The notes under the pieces are model-generated. The model was not told the origin of the DNA. It ran no database searches and worked only from the letters and a program-made list of their open reading frames with translations. A DNA stretch of 64,000 nt from Aquimarina sp040786285 (GTDB lineage: Bacteria; Bacteroidota; Bacteroidia; Flavobacteriales; Flavobacteriaceae): assembly GCF_040786285.1 (NCBI RefSeq), contig NZ_JBFMKQ010000001.1:1054001-1118000 (forward strand), read 5' to 3'. The translations under genes were made by a program, and so were the position numbers. Below are positions 53,851 through 63,471 of this stretch, in pieces (within the stretch, counting starts at the first letter, position 1; every line of letters begins with the position of its first letter).

Positions 53851-54732
53851 ATGACGACTCAAAACAATAACTTAACCCTTAAAATCCTGATTGGTGTTCT
53901 AGGAGCACTATTACTTATCTTAGGGATATTTACGTATAAGTTTTACAACGAAGAGAAGCAAAATAAAGCAATTTTGCAACAAGAAAAGGATCTTATTGAA
54001 AGCGAATTAGGAGAATTGATCACAAAGTATGACAATGCTATTGCTTTAAACGAAGTAATGGACGATCATTTGCTTAAAGCAAAAGAACGTATCGTAGTGT
54101 TATTGGATAGTGTAAAAGACAATGACGCTAATTTGGCTTTAATATCTCGATACAGAAGAGAGGTAGGAAAACTTAAAAAAGAACGCGAAAGATTATTTAA
54201 ACTTGCTGATAGTTTAACTACAGCAAACACGCAATTAGCAACAGATTTAGATAGTACTTCTGTAGCATTAAATCAGAGAATTATTTTTTCTGATTCTTTA
54301 CAAACACAAAATGCACAACTAGCCGAAATCGTAGAAAGAGGTTCTGCACTAACAGCATCTAATATAAAAGCAGAAGGTGTGCGTGTACGTAATAGTGGTA
54401 AAATCTCAACTTCTTCAAAGGCAAGTAAGGCACAAAAGGTAAGAGTATGTTTTACTCTTTCGCCAAACAAGCTTACCGAAAAAGGAGATAAAGAACTTTT
54501 TGTTCAGGTAATTAACCCAGAAAATAATCTTATCGGAGATAAAGTTTCTGTAAACTTTGATGATGCTATACTTACGTATAGTGGTCGTAACAAAGTATTT
54601 TATGAGAATGAAGCTTTAGACGTTTGTGTTCTTGTTGATACAGCCGAAGGAGAATTAGTGAAAGGAAATTATGTAGTAAACGTTTTCTCTGGACCTAGAA
54701 TGGTTTCTAATACACAGTTTGAATTGAAATAA
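53851..54732 (+). CDS. Membrane-anchored coiled-coil protein
   Basis: 293 aa. One membrane helix (about 11-28, LIGVLGALLLILGIF), coiled coil (about 35-165), a low-complexity SSKASKAQK linker, and a beta-rich C-terminal domain (about 195-293, KVRVCFTLSPNKL) with two Cys. Probably an inner-membrane protein with a periplasmic domain. Function unknown; a terminator follows. Confidence 0.75.
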   Translation: MTTQNNNLTLKILIGVLGALLLILGIFTYKFYNEEKQNKAILQQEKDLIESELGELITKYDNAIALNEVMDDHLLKAKERIVVLLDSVKDNDANLALISRYRREVGKLKKERERLFKLADSLTTANTQLATDLDSTSVALNQRIIFSDSLQTQNAQLAEIVERGSALTASNIKAEGVRVRNSGKISTSSKASKAQKVRVCFTLSPNKLTEKGDKELFVQVINPENNLIGDKVSVNFDDAILTYSGRNKVFYENEALDVCVLVDTAEGELVKGNYVVNVFSGPRMVSNTQFELK

Positions 54733-54751
54733 TTCTTTTATAATACAATAG

Positions 54752-54782
54752 AACCGCCATATCTTTAATTAGTATGGCGGTT
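54752..54782 (+). terminator. Terminator of the coiled-coil gene
   Basis: AACCGCCAT and ATGGCGGTT with T-run of eight. Confidence 0.9.
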
Positions 54783-54939
54783 TTTTTATGCTTTTATCAG
54801 AAATTACATGCTAGTGCTATTAATTGAGTAAATTCATTTCCAATTCATTTTAATTCAACTATTTTTGCGAAACCAATTTTAAAAAATAGGTGTCCAATTA
54901 AAAAAATGACACAACATTTTTAGAAAGAGAATAAATAGA

Positions 54940-56475
54940 ATGGCAAAACAAGAAGATAAATTTAAGAAAGTTATAGCCCATGCTAAAGAGTATGGGTACA
55001 TTTTTGGTTCTAGTGAAATTTATGACGGACTAAGTGCAGTGTATGATTATGGTCAAAATGGAGTAGAACTTAAAAAAAATATACGAGAGTATTGGTGGAA
55101 AAGCATGGTCAATATGCACCAAAATATAGTGGGGCTAGACTCGGCAATTTTTATGCACCCTACCACCTGGAAAGCTTCTGGACATGTTGATGCCTTTAAT
55201 GACCCTCTTATCGATAATAAGGATTCTAAAAAAAGATATAGAGCCGATGTGCTTATCGAAGATTATGCCGAGAAATTAAACCTAAAGGCTCAAAAAGAAG
55301 TAGCCAAAGCTAAAAAACGCTTTGGGGATGATTTCGATGAAGCCCAGTTTGTATCTACCAACCCAAGAGTGATAAAATACCTTGGTCAAAGGGATGAGGT
55401 ACTTAAGCGAATGGGTAAATCATTAGAAAACGAAGATCTTGCAGATGTAAAAGCACTAATCGAAGAATTAGGAATTGCAGATCCCGAAACAGGATCCAAA
55501 AACTGGACCGATGTACGCCAGTTTAATCTTATGTTTGGGACAAAACTAGGGGCTTCGGCAGAATCTGCCATGGATCTTTATTTAAGGCCCGAAACTGCAC
55601 AAGGAATATTTGTAAACTTCCTTAACGTTCAGAAGACGGGACGTATGAAAATCCCATTTGGGATAGCTCAAACAGGTAAAGCATTTAGAAATGAAATCGT
55701 AGCACGCCAGTTTATTTTTAGAATGCGTGAGTTTGAGCAAATGGAGATGCAATTTTTTGTTCGTCCTGGAGAAGAAATGAAATGGTACGAGTATTGGAAA
55801 GAAACTCGATTAAATTGGCATACATCCCTGGGATTAGGAAAGGAAAATTACCGTTTTCATGATCATGATAAATTAGCGCATTATGCAAATGCAGCAGCAG
55901 ATATAGAGTTTAATTTTCCTTTTGGATTTAAAGAACTAGAAGGGATTCATTCCAGAACAGATTTTGATCTTAAGGCACATGAAGAATTTTCGGGTAAAAA
56001 ACTACAATTCTTTGATCCCGAACTACAAGAAAGCTATGTGCCATATGTCGTAGAGACTTCAGTTGGGTTGGATCGAATGTTCTTAGCTGTATTTTCTACT
56101 GCACTACAAGATGAAGAATTAGAAGACGGAACAAGCAGAGTTGTACTAAAATTGCCTGCAGTAGTAGCTCCTGTAAAAGCGGCAATACTTCCGTTAGTTA
56201 AAAAAGATGGTTTGCCAGAAATTGCTCAGAAAATTGTAGAAGACCTAAAATGGAAATTTAATGTGATCTACGATGAAAAAGATGCTATCGGGCGACGTTA
56301 TAGAAGACAAGATGCTAATGGAACCCCATTTTGTATTACCATAGATCACGATACTATAAATGATCAAACGGTTACTATTCGAGATAGAGATACTATGGAG
56401 CAAAAACGAGTTCCTATTACCGAATTAAAATCGTTGATTTCAGAAAAAACTGACGCAGAATATTGGTTAAAATAA
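54940..56475 (+). CDS. glyS: Glycyl-tRNA synthetase (alpha2 type)
   Basis: 511-aa class II synthetase of the single-chain, eukaryote/archaea-like form rather than the alpha2beta2 form. Motifs: GSSEIYDGLSAVYDYG near the start, MFGTKLGASAESAMDLYLRPETAQGIFVNF, motif 2 RNEIVARQFIFRMREFEQMEM, motif 3 ETSVGLDRMFLAVF. C-terminal anticodon-binding domain. A TATTTTTG -7-like box lies at 54860-54867. Confidence 0.96.
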   Translation: MAKQEDKFKKVIAHAKEYGYIFGSSEIYDGLSAVYDYGQNGVELKKNIREYWWKSMVNMHQNIVGLDSAIFMHPTTWKASGHVDAFNDPLIDNKDSKKRYRADVLIEDYAEKLNLKAQKEVAKAKKRFGDDFDEAQFVSTNPRVIKYLGQRDEVLKRMGKSLENEDLADVKALIEELGIADPETGSKNWTDVRQFNLMFGTKLGASAESAMDLYLRPETAQGIFVNFLNVQKTGRMKIPFGIAQTGKAFRNEIVARQFIFRMREFEQMEMQFFVRPGEEMKWYEYWKETRLNWHTSLGLGKENYRFHDHDKLAHYANAAADIEFNFPFGFKELEGIHSRTDFDLKAHEEFSGKKLQFFDPELQESYVPYVVETSVGLDRMFLAVFSTALQDEELEDGTSRVVLKLPAVVAPVKAAILPLVKKDGLPEIAQKIVEDLKWKFNVIYDEKDAIGRRYRRQDANGTPFCITIDHDTINDQTVTIRDRDTMEQKRVPITELKSLISEKTDAEYWLK

Positions 56476-56527
56476 TAATAGAACGTATTCTGTTATAAGA
56501 ATAGGCTCTACTTGTAATAGAGAGAAT

Positions 56528-56561
56528 AAAAAGCTGCATGATAAGTATTGTGCAGCTTTTT
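56528..56561 (+). terminator. Terminator of glyS
   Basis: AAAAAGCTGCA and TGCAGCTTTTT, 12-nt loop, T-run. Confidence 0.85.
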
Positions 56562-56666
56562 ATATTCATATATAAGAATAACTATTTGATTGTTATTTGT
56601 ATTTTGAAGTTTAATTGTACTTTAGTGAAAAAGTACGGGCTACATACTCATTATAATTCTTCATAC

Positions 56667-59666
56667 ATGATGCTGAAAAAGATTTTAGTTGTTGTCGTTT
56701 TATTTTCTGGTACGGTTGGTTTTTCCCAAAAAAAGGAAATCAATAAAGCCACCCTTATTACTTCGGCTGCATATATGAGAGAAGTGACTTCGATAAGAGG
56801 TAAAAAACTAATTCCAGAAACGCCTCGTGCTGGTGGTAAAGAATACAGAAGAACCGATGGTAATAAGCATGTGCCCGGCAAAGGCCTGCCTAGAGGTAAA
56901 GACCCTTTATTAGCAAAACAAAAAAGTGCTCAGAATTTTAGAGTGGGTAAAGCACCTTCTCAAGTATTTGAAGTAAATTCGAGAATCGAAGCTCCTTCAG
57001 ATCCCACAGGAGCAATTGGGCCTAATCATTATGTTAGTGCCAAAAACTCTGCTTTTGCCATTCATGATAGAAATGGTGTTGTGTTAGTGCCTTCGACATC
57101 TTTAGCCAATATTTTTCCGGGAGAAACCGAAGGCGATCCCATTGTGTTTTACGATAATTTTGCAGATAGATTTGTAATTACAGAGTTTAGTAGTACTCCA
57201 AATGGATTCCTTGTGGCTGTATCCCAAGGTCCAGACCCTGTAAATGATGGTTGGTTTACCTATCGATTTAATACCGGGACTTTTCCTGATTACACCAAGT
57301 TTTCTATCTGGTCAGACGGATATTACATTACCGCGAATAAAGATCAATTCTCACAAGAAACGAGTGAGGTGGTATATGTTATCGAAAGAGAAAAAATGTT
57401 AGCAGGCGAAGAAAGTGCACAAATGGTTGGTTTTCCTTTACCAGGAGCAAAAATTGACAATTTTTATAGCCCGGCTTCATTTAATGCTACAGGAAAAGTA
57501 TTGCCTCCAACCGGAGATGCAAAAATTATATATTATCAAGATGATGGATGGGCAGATGTTCCTGTAGGAGGAGATGAATTAAAACTATGGACCATTAATG
57601 TAGATTGGATCAATCCTGATAATTCGACAATTGCCGAAGCCGAAGAATTGGCGGTAACCCCATTTGATTCAACTTTTGATGGAGGTGATTTTGGGAACCT
57701 GCCCCAACCCGGTACGGGTGGACAAGATATCGATGCACTACAAGGTGCTGTTATGTATGCCACTAATTACCGAAGATTCTGTAGTTACAATGCTGTGGTG
57801 CTTAATTTTGTGATTGATATTGATGATAGAACCGATGGATCAGGGGGTGATATAGATAACGTTGCCGGGATACGATGGTACGAACTACGACAAAATGGAG
57901 ATGGCCAGCCATGGGCAATTCATCAAGAAGGCACTTACATTTCTCCCGATGGGAAAAGTGCATGGTGTGCTAGTATGGCTATGGATGTTTTCGGAAACAT
58001 TGGTATGGGATATACCACTATGGGTACAATTGCCGATGGGGCAACCGCAGATAGTTTTGCTTCAATTCGATATACAGGTAGACTAGCCAATGACCCTCTT
58101 GGGACCATGACTATTACCGAACAAACAATCCAAATAGGAACCGATGCACAACGCAATAATGGTAAACGATATGGAGACTATGCACACCTTACTATAGATC
58201 CTTTAGATGATGCCACATTCTGGCATATTGCAGAATATTTTGAAGCGTCGGGCGATAATGCCAGAGATATTGTCGGAGTTTTTAAAGTTGCCGAAGATGT
58301 AACTAATGATGTTGGAGTAGTAAGTATTGATAATCCTCTGAATAAAATTTTTACCACTACTGAAGAAATTGAAGTTACTATTCAAAATTTTGGAACGTCG
58401 AGTCAGAGCAATATTCCGATTAGTTATTCGATAAACGGAGGCCCTATTGTAAATGAAATTTTTCCTGGGCCCATAAATGCAGGAGAAACGATATCTTATA
58501 TATTTAGTACTCCGGCAGATCTTACCTTAGAAAGTCGTTTCTTGATCACTGCAGAAACTAACTTAACCACAGATAGTGTACCCGAAAATGATTGTGTTAC
58601 CATAGAAGTGTCTGGTTTATTTCAAAATGATGTAGGGGTGGTGGCATTGGTTTCTCCTGTAACGGGATCAGGAATTTCTTCTAATGAATCCATCAGTATT
58701 ACGATTCAGAATTTTGGGGTATTACCTCAATCTAATATTCCTGTATTTTATATTCTTGATAATGAAGCAACAATAAATGAAGTTTTTACAGGAACAATTG
58801 AACCAGGAGAATCTGCGGAGTATACATTTACTACTACAGCCGATTTATTAGCTTTTAGCAACTATACTTTTCAGATAGGTACGGCTTTAGCAAATGATGA
58901 AAATACCGAAAATGATGTTATTGTTAGAGAAATAGAACACCAGTCGTGTTTTCCTGTTTCAAACTGTATCCTGCAAGGCGATGGGATTACTTCATTTACG
59001 CTATCTAATATCTCTAATACATTAATATCATGTAATTCTGGATACGAAGATTTTACAAATTTGGTCATTAATCTCGATGGCCCTATTGGATTATATAGCA
59101 TAACGGTTCAATCAGGATTTGCCAGAGATGATATAGAACAAATGTCGTTATGGATTGATTTTAATGACAACGGAATCTTTGAAGATGCAGAACGAGTATT
59201 AAGCAATGAGGTAATTAGAAAAGAAAATACAGATCAGAGTTTCGTTTTTTCTCTTGGCGAGAATGCTACAACAGGAACTCACCTTCTTAGAATACGTGCC
59301 GGAGATACGCAAGAAAATACCAAAGACGACCTTAACGACCCTTGTGTACCTATGCAGTTTGGTACCACCCATGATTATACCGTAAATATTGGTGATAATC
59401 TACCTGCAGTTTTAGATTTGATTGTGGTTAATCGACCAAATAAGCAGTTTTTGATTACTATGAGTGATCCTAATGCACAACAACGAGAAAGACTTAGAGT
59501 TTTTACGATGACTGGTCAGGTCATTGTTTCTAATTTTGTAGAAAAGAATGCCGACGGTAGATTTGTATACGAATTAGATATGTCCTATGCCAGTACAGGA
59601 ATTTATTTTGTTCGTATAGGGGATAAGAATAGCAAGAATGCGTCTACTAAATTTATTGTTCAGTAA
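56667..59666 (+). CDS. Large secreted protein: CARDB-like repeats, GEVED domain, T9SS sorting domain
   Basis: 999 aa. Signal peptide (MMLKKILVVVVLFSGTVGFSQ). The first 530 residues are beta-rich with EAPSDPTGAIGPNHYVSAKN and resemble a secreted propeller-like domain. Two CARDB-like repeats follow (about 550-645 and 650-745; DVGVVSI..., NDVGVVALV...), then GEVED (about 770-890, SLWIDFNDNGIFEDAER) and a type IX sorting domain (about 910-999, FTMTGQVIVSNF, YASTGIYFVRIG). Exported and probably attached to the surface. Start ATG 56667 chosen for the signal peptide; ATG 56670 equally possible. Catalytic role not seen. Confidence 0.85.
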   Translation: MMLKKILVVVVLFSGTVGFSQKKEINKATLITSAAYMREVTSIRGKKLIPETPRAGGKEYRRTDGNKHVPGKGLPRGKDPLLAKQKSAQNFRVGKAPSQVFEVNSRIEAPSDPTGAIGPNHYVSAKNSAFAIHDRNGVVLVPSTSLANIFPGETEGDPIVFYDNFADRFVITEFSSTPNGFLVAVSQGPDPVNDGWFTYRFNTGTFPDYTKFSIWSDGYYITANKDQFSQETSEVVYVIEREKMLAGEESAQMVGFPLPGAKIDNFYSPASFNATGKVLPPTGDAKIIYYQDDGWADVPVGGDELKLWTINVDWINPDNSTIAEAEELAVTPFDSTFDGGDFGNLPQPGTGGQDIDALQGAVMYATNYRRFCSYNAVVLNFVIDIDDRTDGSGGDIDNVAGIRWYELRQNGDGQPWAIHQEGTYISPDGKSAWCASMAMDVFGNIGMGYTTMGTIADGATADSFASIRYTGRLANDPLGTMTITEQTIQIGTDAQRNNGKRYGDYAHLTIDPLDDATFWHIAEYFEASGDNARDIVGVFKVAEDVTNDVGVVSIDNPLNKIFTTTEEIEVTIQNFGTSSQSNIPISYSINGGPIVNEIFPGPINAGETISYIFSTPADLTLESRFLITAETNLTTDSVPENDCVTIEVSGLFQNDVGVVALVSPVTGSGISSNESISITIQNFGVLPQSNIPVFYILDNEATINEVFTGTIEPGESAEYTFTTTADLLAFSNYTFQIGTALANDENTENDVIVREIEHQSCFPVSNCILQGDGITSFTLSNISNTLISCNSGYEDFTNLVINLDGPIGLYSITVQSGFARDDIEQMSLWIDFNDNGIFEDAERVLSNEVIRKENTDQSFVFSLGENATTGTHLLRIRAGDTQENTKDDLNDPCVPMQFGTTHDYTVNIGDNLPAVLDLIVVNRPNKQFLITMSDPNAQQRERLRVFTMTGQVIVSNFVEKNADGRFVYELDMSYASTGIYFVRIGDKNSKNASTKFIVQ

Positions 59667-59779
59667 TACCATTTACACTTTGAATTTACAGTAATAAAAC
59701 ACTCTTTTTCGCATCTGTTTCAGAATAAAATTTAACCATAGCTATGACTATGCTGATTTTCTTTTATTGTAAATGGTAT
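59666..59779. repeat. MITE-like element between two convergent genes
   Basis: 12-bp inverted ends, ATACCATTTACA (59666-59677) and TGTAAATGGTAT (59768-59779). It begins on the last base of one stop codon and ends 3 nt before the other gene's end. Confidence 0.55.
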
Positions 59780-59782
59780 AAC

Positions 59783-60154
59783 TTATTCGTTACGAGTATT
59801 GATTTCTAGTATAGAAACAGGTCTTGCGTCGTTGCATCGACTGGGCATTCTAAGATTAGCATATTTTACCCATACTAGTTTAGGGACTTCATCACTTTTA
59901 AAAAAATCATTTAGATTGATAGGGTCTAAATTGTCTTTATACGCTTCGACGTTTAAAATAAAAGGGCAGCCTTCAGATTTATGTGCTACTATTGTGCCTT
60001 TACTAAACCCTTTTTCTTTCATTTCTTTTGAAGATATGTCTTGAACATTCGTAGTTTCAGAGGTGTCTTTGGCGCCTGCTTTTTGCGAAGAGGAGCAATT
60101 GAGAGTGCTAAGTATAAGAATAAAGCAAGCGGTTTTAAGAAGCATTGTTTTCAT
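59783..60154 (-). CDS. Small lipoprotein of unknown function
   Basis: 123 aa. Lipoprotein signal (ILSTLNCSSSQKAG, Cys20), charged linker, then IVAHKSEGCPFILNVEAYKDNLDPINLNDFF with conserved-looking GCPF and R-M-P-S-R-C. Two Cys in the mature part could form a bridge. No family recognised. Confidence 0.7.
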   Translation of the reverse strand: MKTMLLKTACFILILSTLNCSSSQKAGAKDTSETTNVQDISSKEMKEKGFSKGTIVAHKSEGCPFILNVEAYKDNLDPINLNDFFKSDEVPKLVWVKYANLRMPSRCNDARPVSILEINTRNE

Positions 60155-60208
60155 GATTTGTGATTGTTTACATTAAAGATCATAAAAATTAATTGAAATA
60201 CATGGTGT

Positions 60209-60237
60209 TTGTTGCCTTCATATTCAGAATATTTTTG
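60209..60237 (+). promoter_or_regulatory. Promoter of the exonuclease III gene
   Basis: TTG 60209-60211, 18 nt, TATTTTTG 60230-60237: good match to TTG-N-TAnnTTTG; leader of about 80 nt. Confidence 0.55.
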
Positions 60238-60323
60238 CAACATCATAACGTTTATCTTGTATTTAATAACGAAAGAATAGCAGGATATTTTATTTTTACT
60301 AAAAATTAAAAATCTATACTTCA

Positions 60324-61088
60324 ATGAAAATCATTTCCTATAACGTAAACGGAATTAGAGCAGCCTTAAACAAAGGGTTTATAGAATGGTTACAACAAGC
60401 AGATCCAGATGTAATTTGTCTTCAGGAAATAAAAGCAAACCAAGACCAATTAGATCTTAATGTGTTTGCCGAGGCTGGTTATTCTCATAATTATTGGTTT
60501 AGTGCCCAGAAAAAAGGGTATAGCGGGGTAGCAATTTTGTCTAAAACAGCCCCTGATCATGTCGAGTACGGAACCGGGATAGATTACATGGATTTTGAAG
60601 GGCGTAATCTAAGAGCCGATTTTAACGGGGTTTCTGTAATGAGTATGTATTTACCTAGCGGAACCAATATAGATCGATTAGAACACAAGCTGAAGTATAT
60701 GGCCGATTTTCAGGAGTATGTTAATACACTGAAGCAAAAACACCCCAACCTGGTGATCTTAGGAGATTATAATATCTGCCATGAAGCGATAGATATTCAT
60801 GATCCCGTTCGTAATAAAAATGTATCTGGATTTTTGCCTGTAGAACGCGAGTGGATCGGTAATTTTATGAAGAGTGGGTTTATAGATTCTTTCAGACATT
60901 TTAATAAAGAACCCCATAATTATTCGTGGTGGAGTTACAGGGCCAATGCCAGAGCCAATAATAAAGGATGGCGTTTGGATTATGGGATGGTTGCCCAACC
61001 CTTACACGATAAATTAAAAAGAGCCGTTATCTTATCAGATGCAAAACATAGTGATCATTGTCCGATTGTTGTAGAATTGGAGATGTAA
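60324..61088 (+). CDS. xth: Exodeoxyribonuclease III
   Basis: 254 aa. AP endonuclease/3'-exonuclease of base-excision repair. Motifs: YNVNGIRAALNKGF, CLQEIKA, LGDYNICHE, and SDHCPIVVE. Length and motif order fit ExoA/Xth. Single gene with own promoter. Confidence 0.96.
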   Translation: MKIISYNVNGIRAALNKGFIEWLQQADPDVICLQEIKANQDQLDLNVFAEAGYSHNYWFSAQKKGYSGVAILSKTAPDHVEYGTGIDYMDFEGRNLRADFNGVSVMSMYLPSGTNIDRLEHKLKYMADFQEYVNTLKQKHPNLVILGDYNICHEAIDIHDPVRNKNVSGFLPVEREWIGNFMKSGFIDSFRHFNKEPHNYSWWSYRANARANNKGWRLDYGMVAQPLHDKLKRAVILSDAKHSDHCPIVVELEM

Positions 61089-61187
61089 CAACCTAAATTT
61101 CTTTTTCATTGATACCCTTCGGCTCCGCTCAGGGTGCCAATAAAAAAGAAGAATAGAATAAAAAATATAAATAATTTAATTCCAGTT

Positions 61188-61302
61188 TCCTCTCCCTCTG
61201 GGAGAGGATTAAGGTGAGGGTTTTTAATGTAAAAACACCCTCATCCTAACCCAATTCTTCGGCTGGCTCATTGCAATGCAATGCCCTCCAAGGAGAAGGA
61301 AC
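61188..61302 (+). repeat. 115-bp dispersed repeat, copy 1
   Basis: Same length as and 107 of 115 bases identical to 63149-63263. Contains CTCTCCCTCTGGGAGAG and a GCATTGCAATGC-like palindrome. It ends 27 nt before the OmpA start. Confidence 0.75.
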
Positions 61303-61329
61303 TTCAATTTCATATAAAAACCCCATAAA

Positions 61330-62289
61330 ATGATTAAAAAAATCGCATTACTTGCACTTGCAGGAACATTAATGACCTCATGCGTATCTTCTAAAGTGCA
61401 TAAAGAATTAGAAGGAAAATATGCTAGCCTTAAACGCAAATATCGTAAGACCAACGATAAATTTGCTGCGTTAAAAAAAGCTAACGATGCCGATAAAAAA
61501 GCATTGGCGCAATTAGAAGCCGAATATCAAAAACTCAAAGCCGAAAGAGATAATCTGGAAGGAAAATATAATGCTGCTCAGGCTAATTACGAAAACATAA
61601 AAGATTCGTATGATGCATTAGAGAAAAACAGCTCTGCTGCCATTGCTGCCAATAGCAAAAAAAACAGAGAGTTGTTAGGCAAGCTCGAAGAAAAAGAACG
61701 AGCCTTGGCTGCAGAACGTACCCGTTTAGATAAACTACAAAGAGATCTCGATTCTAGATCGCAACGAGTAAATGAGCTAGAAGGATTGATTGCCGCAAAG
61801 GATGCCAAAATGAGAGCACTTAAAACGGCCATATCCAAAGCTCTGCGTAATTTTGAAGGGAAAGGCCTTACCGTAGAAGAGCGCAATGGCAAAGTGTATA
61901 TCTCTATGGAAAATAAGCTCTTATTCGAATCGGGTAGCTGGGCCGTAGGAGTACAAGGACAAAAGGCAGTAAAACAATTAGGAAAAGTACTAGGGCAAAA
62001 TACAGATATCGCGGTATTGATCGAAGGCCATACCGATGATGATCCTTATACGGGCAATGCGCAATTATCGGGGAACTGGGATTTATCGACCAAAAGAGCA
62101 ACGGCTATTGTAAACATCTTGTTACAGAATAAACAAATCGACCCGCAGAATCTAACTGCTGCCGGTAGAGGAGAGTTTGCTCCTGTAGCCAGTAATGAAA
62201 CAAACGGAGGGAAAAGCAAAAACCGACGTATTGAGGTGATCTTAACGCCTAAGTTGGATGAGATTTCTAAGTTGCTAAACGATATATAA
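61330..62289 (+). CDS. OmpA-family lipoprotein with coiled coil
   Basis: 319 aa. Lipoprotein signal (GTLMTSCVSSK, Cys18), long coiled coil (about 25-165), and OmpA/MotB peptidoglycan-binding domain (about 195-310) with EGHTDDDPYTG and NWDLSTKRATAIVNIL. Tethers the outer membrane to peptidoglycan. A terminator follows. Confidence 0.93.
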   Translation: MIKKIALLALAGTLMTSCVSSKVHKELEGKYASLKRKYRKTNDKFAALKKANDADKKALAQLEAEYQKLKAERDNLEGKYNAAQANYENIKDSYDALEKNSSAAIAANSKKNRELLGKLEEKERALAAERTRLDKLQRDLDSRSQRVNELEGLIAAKDAKMRALKTAISKALRNFEGKGLTVEERNGKVYISMENKLLFESGSWAVGVQGQKAVKQLGKVLGQNTDIAVLIEGHTDDDPYTGNAQLSGNWDLSTKRATAIVNILLQNKQIDPQNLTAAGRGEFAPVASNETNGGKSKNRRIEVILTPKLDEISKLLNDI

Positions 62290-62306
62290 CTAAGAAGTAG
62301 TAGTTA

Positions 62307-62338
62307 AAAAAATAGCGGCCATTTGGCCGCTATTTTTT
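62307..62338. terminator. Bidirectional terminator
   Basis: AAAAAATAGCGGCC, 4-nt loop, GGCCGCTATTTTTT, between two convergent genes. Confidence 0.9.
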
Positions 62339-62363
62339 ATATTTTGATATAGTTATATACTTT

Positions 62364-62774
62364 TTATAAAGTATTTAAGATGTCATCAATAGCTTTAGTA
62401 TTATCTACATCAATACTAGCTTTTACTTTTTTCAAAACAACATCAAACTTTTCAATTACTTTCTCGGTTTGTCCTTTGTTTAAAGGAATCTTTCTACCGG
62501 TGGAAGTAAGAAGAATAAAATCATAGAATTCAACAGGAACAGATTGATCTCTTTTTCTTTGGAAAGAGGTAGTTCCATTGTCCTTAATGATCGAAATTAT
62601 ATTTCCATTAGCAATTACTTTATCTGTTCTTTTACTTATCTCAGTGGCTAAACTATATAATTCCGTATACTGTTCAATGCTTTCAGCCCAATCTTGACCT
62701 AAATTGTCTGTAGCTTGAGCCTGAGTAGATAATCCTGCGCCTAGCACGAATAGAAGTAGAAATAATTTTTTCAT
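62364..62774 (-). CDS. Secreted protein of unknown function
   Basis: 136 aa. Signal peptide (MKKLFLLLFVLGAGLSTQAQ). The mature part is helical with a short beta part (ANGNIISIIKDNG; DFILLTSTGRKIPLN). No family recognised. No operon partner. Confidence 0.7.
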   Translation of the reverse strand: MKKLFLLLFVLGAGLSTQAQATDNLGQDWAESIEQYTELYSLATEISKRTDKVIANGNIISIIKDNGTTSFQRKRDQSVPVEFYDFILLTSTGRKIPLNKGQTEKVIEKFDVVLKKVKASIDVDNTKAIDDILNTL

Positions 62775-63471
62775 AATGTTTGGGTGTTAAATAATGTATT
62801 AAAAGTTTATAGGTTAATTACACCGGTTAGCTAACGTGATAAAATGTATTTTATTGTTAAAATAACCTTAAAAATCGAGTCAAAATACTCAATTTATTTG
62901 ATAAAAACCAAAAAGTGTGCCAAGAATTTTAGGCTAAACTTTTGGGTACTATAAAGTTCTGAAAAAAATGATATATATAGAAGATAATTTAAAGTTTATT
63001 TTTTTCATAAATACATTACTTCATTTCATTCGCAATGACAAACCGGAAAGTCATTACGAGGAGCGAGCGACGAAGTAATCCGTTGAGTTATTATGGTTTT
63101 ATTTTGTAATCTCAGTTTCAGTACATCTCCATTTATCTTAATGATGTCTCCTCTCCCTCTGGGAGAGGATTAAGGCGAGGGTTTTTGTTGTGAAAACCTC
63201 CTCATCTTAACTCAATTCTTCGGCTGGCTCATTGCAATGCAATGCCCTCCAAGGAGAAGGAACATTAGCATTTGTCACACTGAGCTTGTCGAAGTGAAAT
63301 TGAAAACGAAAGATGTAGTAGTCATAGATAGGCACATGCTAAGCGAAGTGGAAGTATTCTGGCTAACAATAAGAAAAAGTCGACGTAACGGCCCTGATTA
63401 TTCATATTATTAGGAATTTTAGATTATTATTCTATCTTTAAACCACCTAAATCTATAAAAATTAACCTATT
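62775..63471. other. 697-bp noncoding region of dispersed repeats
   Basis: Contains a TCATTACGAGGAGCGAGCGACGAAGTAATCC-type repeat (about 63016-63084), the second 115-bp repeat (63149-63263), and a GTCACACTGAGCTTGTCGAAG-type repeat (about 63273-63303). The left 230 bp is AT-rich. No gene seen. Confidence 0.6.
63149..63263 (+). repeat. 115-bp dispersed repeat, copy 2
   Basis: See copy at 61188-61302; the changes cluster in the middle (loop) while both ends are identical. Confidence 0.75.
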
